Of a stretch of DNA of 64,000 nt, positions 1-7,379 are shown in pieces; positions within the stretch are counted from its first letter, which is position 1; each line of letters opens with the position of its first letter. The stretch is from assembly GCA_001942185.1 (NCBI GenBank), contig MKJV01000022.1:104749-168748 (forward strand), given 5' to 3'. The notes beneath the pieces are model-generated. The model ran no database searches, was not told the DNA's origin, and saw only the letters and a list, made by a program, of their open reading frames with translations. Source of the DNA: Pseudonocardia sp. CNS-004 (GTDB lineage Bacteria > Actinomycetota > Actinomycetes > Mycobacteriales > Pseudonocardiaceae). A program made the position numbers and the translations under genes.

Positions 1-182
1 CCGCCGGCCAGCGGGAGCACGGCGATCGGGAACGTGCGTGGTTGTCCGGTGCGACGTCCGGGAACGGTGAGCAGTTCCATCGGGCCGAACGCGATGCCGG
101 CCCGCTGCAGGCCGGTGATCACCGTGTTGATCCGGTTGACCGTCCGCCGGTAGCGGCTCGCCTTGGCTGTGTCGTGTGGCAT
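1..182 (-). CDS. Deazaflavin (F420)-dependent nitroreductase family protein, 5' part only
   Basis: Only the first 60 codons lie in the window; the gene runs off the left edge. The N-terminus has a basic helix, then a stretch reading GIAFGPMELLTVPGRRTGQP. This resembles the opening of the Ddn/FGD-type split-barrel family, where a hydrophobic strand is followed by TxGRxSGxPRxxP and the fold binds F420 or FMN. The ATG at 182 is preceded by a 45-bp gap that holds a perfect palindrome, and the next gene upstream on the same strand is a MarR regulator, so the two are probably co-oriented and linked in control. A redox or detoxification role is inferred from the family; the substrate is unknown. Confidence 0.7.
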   Translation of the reverse strand, partial: MPHDTAKASRYRRTVNRINTVITGLQRAGIAFGPMELLTVPGRRTGQPRTFPIAVLPLAG

Positions 183-207
183 GGAGCCAGCGTAGCTCAC
201 CTAGTAC

Positions 208-230
208 GAATCTCATATAAGATGAGATTC
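208..230. promoter_or_regulatory. Perfect 9-bp palindrome, probable MarR operator
   Basis: The arms GAATCTCAT (208-216) and ATGAGATTC (222-230) are exact inverted complements around a 5-nt spacer. The site lies between the stop codon of the MarR gene and the start of the nitroreductase-type gene, overlapping the MarR stop by two bases. On the minus strand its AT-rich centre could form a -10 element. Length and symmetry suit a MarR dimer. The lack of a T-run and the weak stem argue against a terminator. Confidence 0.6.
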
Positions 231-714
231 ACGTCAGTTGCGTGGTCGCGTCCTTGCCCGCGTCGGTCGTGCGCGTCAGGAAGTCCGCGATCACCTCCAG
301 CTCGGCATCGGTGTAGCGGGTACAGATCTCGTCCATCGCCGTGCTCATCCCGGCGTAGAGGCGGAAGACTTCGCCGATGCGGTCGCGCACGGCGCGCACG
401 GACACCGCCCGACGATCGGTGGCCTCCGGGTCCCGTTCGCGCACGACCAGCCCGCGGCGCTGGAGCCGGTCGAGGATGCCGGTCATCGTCGCCGGGTGCA
501 GCCCGGCCCGCCGGGCCAGCTCGGTGGGGCCGAGCGGCCCGTCGCGGGTGATCAGCTCCAGGCAGTCGAGGTCGACGTCCTTCAGCTCGAGGCGCCCGAC
601 GACCCGGTGGTTGAGCAGGGACAGCTGGTTGCGGAGATCGCGCAGCGAGGTCTTGATCTCTGTGGTGAGCCGCCTGCGCCGACGTCGCTCATCACCGTCA
701 CCTGGCTCCGTCAT
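229..714 (-). CDS. MarR-family transcriptional regulator
   Basis: A 161-residue protein of typical MarR length. After a basic N-terminal segment and a dimerisation helix comes the winged helix-turn-helix: GPLGPTELARRAGLHPATMT as helix-turn-recognition helix, then a wing with RDPEATDRRAVSV, the DxRD/RR-type wing signature of the family. The C-terminal helices would complete the dimer interface. I chose ATG 714; an in-frame double ATG about 27 bases upstream (to 741) is possible and neither has a strong ribosome site. It probably controls the adjacent nitroreductase-fold gene, and perhaps itself, through the palindrome at 208-230. The ligand cannot be told from the sequence. Confidence 0.85.
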   Translation of the reverse strand: MTEPGDGDERRRRRRLTTEIKTSLRDLRNQLSLLNHRVVGRLELKDVDLDCLELITRDGPLGPTELARRAGLHPATMTGILDRLQRRGLVVRERDPEATDRRAVSVRAVRDRIGEVFRLYAGMSTAMDEICTRYTDAELEVIADFLTRTTDAGKDATTQLT

Positions 715-858
715 GTCCGGATGATACGAGTCCCGCATCATCTGAACCCGATGTGACGTGTTCGGCCGCCCACTCCCTCGGTTCCGGGATCGATACGGCT
801 TCCGCGCACGACGACAGGGCGAGACCGCCGCCCGTAACGTCATGTGCTTTCCCTGTTC

Positions 859-3616
859 ATGGCTACGGAGGCTTCGGTGGTACGTCCACGTCCAGCAGCA
901 GGACCCCAGGTCGGTCAGCGCGCGCAGCTCGTGTTCGACTTCGCCGACGGGAGCCGGGAGCAGGTCGACCTGCTCGGGGGCAAGGGGGGCGAACCTCGCC
1001 GAGATGACGAACCTTGGCCTGCCCGTACCGCCGGGGTTCACGATCACCACCGAGGCCTGCCGGTACTACCTCGCGCAGGGCGAGGAGCCTCAGCTGCTGC
1101 GGGTGCAGGTCACGATGGCGCTGCGCAGGCTGGAGGACCAGCTGGGCCGCCGCCTCGGTGACGTGCAGGACCCGTTGCTGGTCTCGGTGCGCTCCGGTGC
1201 GAAGTTCTCGATGCCGGGGATGATGGAGACCGTCCTCAACGTGGGCCTGAACGACTACTCCGTGAAGGGCCTCGCCGACGCCGCGGGCGACGAGCGCTTC
1301 GCCTGGGACTCCTACCGGCGGCTCATCCAGATGTTCGGCCGGACGGTGCTGGGCATGTCCGGCGCGGTGTTCGAGGACGAGCTGGAAGCGGCGAAGCGGC
1401 GTGCGGGCGTCCACACCGACGTCGAGCTGCCCGCGCAGGTGCTGCGCGAGCTCGTCGAGACGTTCAAGCAGGTCGTGGCCACGCACACCGGTCGGGAGTT
1501 CCCCCAGGACCCGCGCGAGCAGCTGGACATGGCGATGCGGGCGTCTTCGACTCCTGGAACACCGAACGTGCGCGGATCTACCGCAGGCGCGAGCGCATCC
1601 CGCACGACCTCGGCACCGCGGTCAACGTCTGCGCGATGGTGTTCGGCAATCTCGGCGACACGTCCGGCACCGGAGTCTGCTTCACCCGCGACCCCGCCAC
1701 CGGCAAACAGGGCGCCTACGGCGACTACCTCGGCAACGCGCAGGGTGAGGACGTCGTCGCCGGCATCCGCAACACGCTCTCGCTGGAGGACTTCGCCCGG
1801 CTCGACCCGGCCTCGCACACCGAGCTCACCCAGGTCATGCGGCGCCTGGAGACGCACTACCGCGACCTGTGCGACATCGAGTTCACGGTCGAGCGCGGCA
1901 AGCTGTGGATCCTGCAGACCCGCGTCGGCAAGCGGACGGCCGCCGCGGCGTTCCGCATCGCCACCCAGCTGATCGACGAGCGCCTGATCACCGAGGACGA
2001 GGCGCTGCACCGCGTCACCGGGGAACAGCTCGGGCAGCTGCTCTTCCCGCAGTTCGACGCCGACGCCCAGCGCGAGCTGCTCACCCGCGGCATGGCGGCC
2101 TCGCCGGGCGCCGCGTCCGGGAAGCTGGTGTTCGACTCGGCCACGGCCGTCGAATGGGCCGGGCGCGGCGAGGACGTGCTGCTGTGCCGCCGCGAGACCA
2201 CACCCGACGACCTGGCCGGCATGGTCGCCGCCGTCGGCGTGCTGACCAGCCGCGGCGGCAAGACTCGCACGCCGCGGTGGTCGCGCGCGGGATGGGCCGC
2301 ACCTGCGTGTGCGGCGCCGAGGAGCTCGACATCGACGTCGAGGCGCGCACCGTGCAGGTCAACGGCACCAGCCTCACCGAAGGCGACGTCGTCTCCATCG
2401 ACGGCTCGACCGGCGAGGTGTTCGCCGGCCGGCTGCCGTCGTCGCGTCGCCGGTCGTGAACTACCTCGAGCACGGTCTCGACGCCGCGCTGGCCGAGGCC
2501 GAGCCCGAGACCGCCGAGCTCGTGCGCGCCGTCGACCGGCTGCTCCGCCACGCCGACCGCACTCGTTCACTTGGCGTGCGCGCCAATGCCGACACCGCGG
2601 AGGACGCCACCCGCGCGCGGGACATGGGTGCCGAGGGCATCGGGCTCTGCCGCACCGAGCACATGTTCCTCGGCGAGCGCCGCGTGTTGATCGAACGGCT
2701 GGTGCTGGCCGAGGATGCCGCCGAGCGGGAGGCGGCGCTCGCGGAGCTGCTGCCGCTGCAGCGGGCCGACTTCGTCGCGTTGCTCACCGCGATGGACCGC
2801 CTGCCGGTCACGATCCGGTTGCTCGACCCGCCGCTGCACGAGTTCCTGCCCGACCGCACGGAGCTGGCCGTCAAGGTCGCGGTGGCCGAGGCGCGGGGGG
2901 AATCCGACCCGGAGGCCGAGCGACTGCTCGCCGCGGTGGAGCGGCTGCACGAGTCCAACCCGATGCTGGGGTTGCGCGGCGTGCGCCTCGGGCTGCTCGT
3001 GCCGGGTCTGTACGCGATGCAGGTGCGGGCGATCGCCGAGGCGGCCGCCGAGCGGCGCGGCGCGGGTGGGGCGCCGGCCGTCGAGATCATGGTGCCGCTG
3101 GTGGGCTCGGTGATGGAGCTGCACCTGATCCGCGACGAGATCGACCAGATCATCGCCGACATCGCCGGCGATGCGGGGATCCGGCTGGAGATCCCGATCG
3201 GCACGATGATCGAGCTGCCCCGCGCCGCGCTCACGGCCCGCCGGGTCGCCGAGGCCGCCGAGTTCTTCTCGTTCGGCACCAACGACCTCACCCAGACCAC
3301 CTGGGGCTTCTCCCGCGACGACGTCGAGGCATCGATCTTCGCGACCTACCTGGAGAAGGGTGTGTTCACCGTGTCGCCGTTCGAGTCGCTCGACCGCGAC
3401 GGGGTCGGCGCGCTGATCCGCACGGCCGTCGCGGCCGGCCGGGAGACCCGCCCGACGATCAAGCTGGGCATCTGCGGGGAACACGGCGGCGACCCCGAGT
3501 CGGTGCACTTCTTCCACGACGCGGGCCTCGACTACGTGTCCTGCTCGCCCTACCGGGTGCCGGTGGCCCGTCTCGAGGCCGGCCGCGCGGCGTTGGCGGC
3601 CGACACCGGATTCTGA
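859..3616 (+). CDS. ppdK: Pyruvate, phosphate dikinase (four apparent frameshifts)
   Basis: Interconverts pyruvate + ATP + phosphate and PEP + AMP + PPi in the cytosol. When the frames are joined, the protein (about 918 aa, family 870-910) is complete. It has a nucleotide-binding N-terminal domain (GGKGANLAEMTNLGLPVPPG; SVRSGAKFSMPGMMETVLNVG), the phosphohistidine domain (GGKT-SHAAVVARGMGR, with the break inside the catalytic TSH motif), and the PEP/pyruvate TIM barrel (GIGLCRTEHMF, EIMVPLVGSV, FSFGTNDLTQTTWGFSRDD, GICGEHGGDP with catalytic Cys). Frames change near 985 (one extra G in a G-run), 1540, 2267 and 2443 (each one base short). All domains and catalytic residues survive, so sequencing error is likelier than decay. 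ATG 859 has no clear ribosome site. Confidence 0.9.
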
Positions 3617-3644
3617 GGTTCGGAGAAAGAAAGTTCGTGGGACG

Positions 3645-3671
3645 TGTCGAGTGGGGTCGATCCCGTTCGTA
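3645..3671 (+). promoter_or_regulatory. Possible ECF42-type promoter for the DGPF-sigma pair
   Basis: TGTCGA at 3645-3650 is followed after 17 bases by CGTA at 3668-3671, about 65 bases before the DGPF start codon. From memory, the ECF42 group recognises TGTCGA at -35 and a short CG(A/T)C-like -10 upstream of DGPF genes. The -35 match is exact and the -10 is one base off. Confidence 0.5.
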
Positions 3672-3736
3672 GACCGGGTGAGGGACCGGCAGCGCAATCG
3701 CCCGCCGGCTCCGCAACCCGCGAAGGAGTGATCGTG

Positions 3737-4072
3737 ATGCAGTACCTGCTCAACGTCCACATCGTCGAAGGCGAACCCGCGCAGTCCCCCGAGGGCGCCG
3801 TCGAGCGCGTCAACTCCGAGATGCGCGCGGCCGGGGCCTGGGTCTTCGGTGGCGGGCTGCTGCCGTCGGAGAGCGCCACGGTCGTCCGCGCCGACGGGGG
3901 CACGGTCAGCACGACCGACGGGCCCTACGCCGAGACGAAGGAACAGATCGGCGGCTTCTGGGTCATCCGCTGCGCCGACCTCGACGAGGCGTTGGCCTGG
4001 GCGGGGAAGTGCACGCGGGCGTGCGGGGTGCCGATCGAGGTGCGGCCCTTCGACGACGAGTCCGGGGAGTGA
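3737..4072 (+). CDS. DGPF/YCII-domain protein
   Basis: A 111-residue single-domain protein with the DGPYAETKEQIGGFWVI segment that defines DGPF proteins of the YCII superfamily (ferredoxin-like alpha/beta fold). The ATG at 3737 is preceded by AAGGAG at 3723-3728 with 8-base spacing, which fixes the start against longer in-frame options. Nine bases separate it from the downstream sigma factor, so the two are co-transcribed. DGPF genes are the standard neighbours of ECF42 sigma factors; the biochemical role is not established, and a signalling or oxidative function is only suspected. Confidence 0.88.
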   Translation: MQYLLNVHIVEGEPAQSPEGAVERVNSEMRAAGAWVFGGGLLPSESATVVRADGGTVSTTDGPYAETKEQIGGFWVIRCADLDEALAWAGKCTRACGVPIEVRPFDDESGE

Positions 4073-4081
4073 CCCACCCCG

Positions 4082-5263
4082 ATGGACGTGGCGACGGTCT
4101 ACCGCCGCGAGTACGGGCGGTGCGTGGCCACCCTGACGCGCCAACTCGGTGACATCGGCCTCGCCGAGGAGGCGGTCCAGGACGCGTTCGCCGTCGCGCT
4201 GCAGAGGTGGGGCGTGCCACCGCCCAACCCCGGCGCCTGGATCGTGACCACCGCGCGCAACCGGGCCATCGACCGGCTGCGCCGGGAGTCGACGCGCGAG
4301 GCCCGCCACGCCCAGGCGCTGCTGCTGCACCGACCCGACGAGCCGGAGGAGGTGGGACCGGTGCGCGACGACCAGCTGCGGATGATCTTCACCTGCTGCC
4401 ACCCGGCGCTGTCCCCCCTCGCGCAGACCGCGCTCACGCTGCGGCTGCTGGGCGGGCTCGAGGTGGCGGAGATCGCCCGCGCCTACCTCGTGCCCGAGGC
4501 AACCGTCGCGCAGCGGATCGTGCGGGCCAAGAAGAAGATCCGCGACGCCGCCATCCCCTACCGGGTGCCGGAGGAGAGCGAGCTGCCCGACCGGCTCCCC
4601 CCGGTGCTGACCGTCCTCTACCTGGCTTCAACGAGGGCTACGCGGCGACGTCCGGGGAGCTGGTGCGCACCGACCTGTGCGCGGAGGCCATCCGCCTCGC
4701 CAGGGAGCTGGCGGCACTGATGCCCGACGAGCCGGAGGTGCTCGGCCTGCTCGCGCTGCTGCTGCTGACCGAGGCCCGCCGCCCGGCCCGGGTGGGGCCG
4801 TCCGGCGACCTGGTGACCCTCGCCGACCAGGACCGTTCGCTCTGGAACCGGGAACTGATCGCCGAGGGCCACGACCTCGTCCGCCGCTGCCTGCGCCGGG
4901 ACCGGCCCGGCCCCTACCAGCTCCAGGCCGCCATCAACGCCGTGCACACCGACGGCCCGGCCACCGACTGGGGCCAGGTCCTCGCGCTGTACGACCAGCT
5001 CCTCCAGCACGCTCCGACACCCGTCGTCGCCCTCAACCGGGCGGTCGCCGTCGCCGAGGTGCACGGCCCCGCCGCGCGCTCGACGCCATCGCCGATCTCG
5101 ACCTGCCCGGCTATCACCTGCTCCCCGCCACCCGCGCCGAACTGCTGGCCCGGCTCGGTCGGCGGCCGAGGCCCGCGCCGCGTACGACGAGGCCATCACC
5201 CTCGCCGGCAACGACACCGAGCGCACCTTCCTGCAGAACCGCCGCGGACGTCTCGAGGCCTGA
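4082..5263 (+). CDS. ECF sigma factor with C-terminal TPR-like extension (ECF42 type; three apparent frameshifts)
   Basis: Residues 1-170 hold sigma region 2 ([20 protein letters not shown], then [16 protein letters not shown] and [11 protein letters not shown]) and region 4 ([20 protein letters not shown], helix-turn-helix [17 protein letters not shown]). About 200 further residues form the conserved extension ([20 protein letters not shown] ... [19 protein letters not shown] ... [14 protein letters not shown]) seen in DGPF-linked ECF42 factors, where it replaces a classical anti-sigma factor. Frame changes near 4625, 5080 and 5160 are each one missing base; joined, the protein is about 394 aa and ends [12 protein letters not shown] at 5263. 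It should autoregulate through the TGTCGA promoter upstream of its DGPF partner. The inducing signal is unknown. Confidence 0.88.
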
Positions 5264-5286
5264 TCCGGAACCCGGGCCGTACGTCT

Positions 5287-5339
5287 GCAGGAGTACCTGC
5301 GGTGACTCCCCGGAGCAGATGTGCCGCACGTCCGTGCGG
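5287..5339. terminator. Two small stem-loops between convergent genes
   Basis: GCAGG-AGTA-CCTGC (5287-5300) and CCGCAC-GTCC-GTGCGG (5324-5339) lie between the sigma factor stop (5263) and the esterase stop (5466). No T-tract follows either, so a termination role rests mainly on position. Confidence 0.4.
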
Positions 5340-5417
5340 GAGAGCGTGGGTCCGGAACCACGGCGCACCGAGGAGCGGAGGGGAGTGGAGTCATGTCGAC
5401 CGCCGCCCGCGCTCGTC

Positions 5418-5465
5418 GCTTCCCCGTGGATCTCCCGACGGTGGCCTCGGCCCGTCGTGCAGGCG
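5418..5465. repeat. Direct repeat copy A, 3' of the esterase
   Basis: TTCCCCGTGGATCT followed about 15 bases on by a GTCGTGCAGGCG end. A copy about 80% identical by eye sits at 6971-7017 in the same orientation, so the pair brackets the esterase gene. Copy A ends immediately before the esterase stop codon. Confidence 0.55.
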
Positions 5466-6928
5466 TCATCCGGACAGGAGGTCCTGGGTGCTGAAGCGGT
5501 GCCCCTCCCAGATCTGCCGGGACGCCTCCTCCGGGTAAGGCCGCACGGATGGCTCGGCGTCGTACACACGTGTGGAACGTCCGTGCGGCTCGTACCGCGG
5601 CCAGCCGGGATCGCCGGTCGTCGCGAAGCGGAGCCAGTCCGTGCGCATGACCTCCGACAGGTGCACGGCCTCATCGGCGGCGTCCGCCCCGAGGTCGGCG
5701 CGCAGTGCGGCGACGTCGACCGTGCCGAACACCAGCGCGACGTCCAGGCCGTGCGCGGCGCCGTCCGGTCCTCGGCCCCAGCGCAGCTCGTACGTCCACG
5801 CCCGGCCGCCGCCCGCGTGCTGGCGTCGGCGAGCCGGATACTGGGCATCCGCATCAGCCAGTCCGAGTTGACGAGTTCGTGCAGCAACGCCGGGCCGGCC
5901 TCGGGAAACGCGGCGCGGTACGCGGTGCTGCCACCCGGCAGGAGGTTGTCGAGCGTTGCGGTCGCCTCGACGTCCGTGATCTCGCCGTCGCGCAGGGCGG
6001 CGAGCGCCCGGTACTCGTCGCGCGTGTGCCCGACGAGCAGGTCGACGCCCCGAGCGGTGCCGTCGGCGAGAGCGGGCCATGGCGCCCGCGGCAACGTGTC
6101 GCCGTCGACCACCGGTGAGAACGGCGTCGGTGTCGTTGCCATCGGTCCCCAGCTCCCGACCCGGTGGGGCAGCGATCCGACCACGTCCTGCGTCATCCGT
6201 ACCAGCTCGGACGGCGGGATGCGCGCGAGCGCGGCGGCGTCGGCCTCGGTACCGGCGACCGACGCGATCGCCGCCGTGACATCCGCCGCGAGCCGCCTGG
6301 TGAAGAACGTCCCCGGGACGCTCTGCGCAATCGCCCGCCGGAAGAGCCCATTCGCTTCCGGCATCGCGAGCAGAGCCGCGACCGAACCCGCACCCGCCGA
6401 CTGGCCGAACACCGTGACATCGGCGGGATCGCCGCCGAACGCCGCAACGTTCTCCTGCGCCCAGCGCAGTGCCTGGATCTGGTCGAGGATTCCCCGGTTG
6501 TCCGGTGCACCGGCGAGATGCGCGAAACCCTCCGCCCCCATTCGGTAGTTCATGCTGACGACGACGGCGCCGCCTGCGGCCAGCACCGTGCCGTCGCAAC
6601 GCGGGCTCGCCGAACTGCCGTGGAGATACGCGCCGCCGTGGATCCACACCATCACCGGGAGCCGGTCGCCGATGTCCGGAGTCCAGACGTTGAGCGTCAG
6701 CCATTCGTCGGAGGCATCGGAAGGTGACGACGACGGCTGCGGAGCAGACGGACCGAACGTGGACCCATCGCGGACCCCGTCCCACGGCAGGGCCGGAACG
6801 GGTTCTCGGAACCGCAGCTCGCCGACAGGAGGGCGGGCGTAGGGAATGCCGCGGAAGGTCGCGACCGTGCCGCGTCGAGTGCCGCGGACCGCCCCCGCGA
6901 CGGTACGAACCTCGGGATCGGTGCTCAT
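5466..6928 (-). CDS. Type B carboxylesterase (one apparent frameshift)
   Basis: An alpha/beta hydrolase of about 487 aa in the carboxylesterase/cholinesterase family. Seen in order: FRGIPYARPPVGELRF near the start, the EWLTLNVWTPD strand, the oxyanion region VMVWIHGGAYLHGS, the nucleophile elbow FGQSAGAGSVAALL with catalytic Ser, an acidic residue in LVGHTRDEYRAL, and His in AAHGLDVALVFG. No export signal is visible, so it is probably cytosolic; substrates are likely hydrophobic esters. A one-base loss near 5808 splits it between the acidic and His segments; the joined protein is full length. The start ATG 6928 gives the usual N-terminal beta strand. It stands alone, convergent with the sigma factor and divergent from the giant toxin gene. 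Confidence 0.88.
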
Positions 6929-6970
6929 CACACCATCGTCACACCGCAGCCGGTCCGTACAGGCGTCGGC

Positions 6971-7017
6971 GGTTCCCCGTGGATCTTCTGGCGGTGGCAC
7001 GGTCGGTCGTGCAGGCG
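6971..7017. repeat. Direct repeat copy B, 5' of the esterase
   Basis: Counterpart of 5418-5465 in the same orientation, sharing TTCCCCGTGGATCT and GTCGTGCAGGCG, located 43 bp upstream of the esterase start codon. Confidence 0.55.
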
Positions 7018-7018
7018 G

Positions 7019-7046
7019 GCGGCGATCTGCATCGACAGATCGCCGC
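7019..7046. promoter_or_regulatory. Perfect 11-bp inverted repeat
   Basis: GCGGCGATCTG (7019-7029), 6-nt spacer CATCGA, CAGATCGCCGC (7036-7046). It lies between divergent genes with no T-tract, so an operator is likelier than a terminator. The cognate regulator is unknown. Confidence 0.55.
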
Positions 7047-7224
7047 GCTCACGGCGGGCCGCCGCGGATCGCCCTCGTGACGGCGGTCGTCGGCTGTCCG
7101 TAATCCGGCGGTACCTGTCAAGATCGGGCCTTCCGGTGCCCTTGCGCCGGCCCTAATCTCGGTGGAGCTCCAACGGGAGCGTGTTGCAGACCCAGTCGCA
7201 ACACGACCCCGGGGGGCATAGACC

Positions 7225-7255
7225 GTTCCGTCGCTTGACGAAGTCGCGACGGAAC
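7225..7255. promoter_or_regulatory. 10-bp inverted repeat upstream of the giant toxin
   Basis: GTTCCGTCGC (7225-7234) and GCGACGGAAC (7246-7255) with an 11-base spacer that begins TTGACG (7235-7240), a possible -35 box. It is 125 bp before the toxin start. No convincing -10 hexamer was found. Confidence 0.45.
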
Positions 7256-7379
7256 CGGCGCCATTCGTGGCATGCACGTATTTCACCTGTGCGATGCACC
7301 CCGCGCGGTGGTTCTCCCTCCCGCTCGATGTGCGGGATTCCCGCAGTTGATTCTCCCGACTCCAGGAAGTTGGTCCGGC

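Larger units (their letters stand above)
6929..7379. other. 451-bp intergenic region between the esterase and the giant toxin
   Basis: No gene is seen. It holds repeat copy B (6971-7017), a perfect 11-bp stem-loop (7019-7046), a smaller GTTGC/GCAAC inverted repeat (about 7183-7202) and a 10-bp inverted repeat (7225-7255) whose spacer includes TTGACG. It must contain divergent promoters for both flanking genes. Confidence 0.6.

Noticed and set aside
859..3616. ppdK as several separate genes or as a pseudogene
   Set aside because: All domains and catalytic residues remain across the breaks, and the same one-base pattern occurs throughout the window.
2567..4402. Long minus-strand open frame opposite ppdK and the sigma factor
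   Set aside because: It lies wholly antisense to conserved proteins, its translation is Arg/Gly/His-rich without any domain, and such shadows are expected at this GC content.
5287..5339. tRNA or small structured RNA between the sigma factor and esterase
   Set aside because: Only two short hairpins without cloverleaf spacing, T-loop consensus or CCA end.
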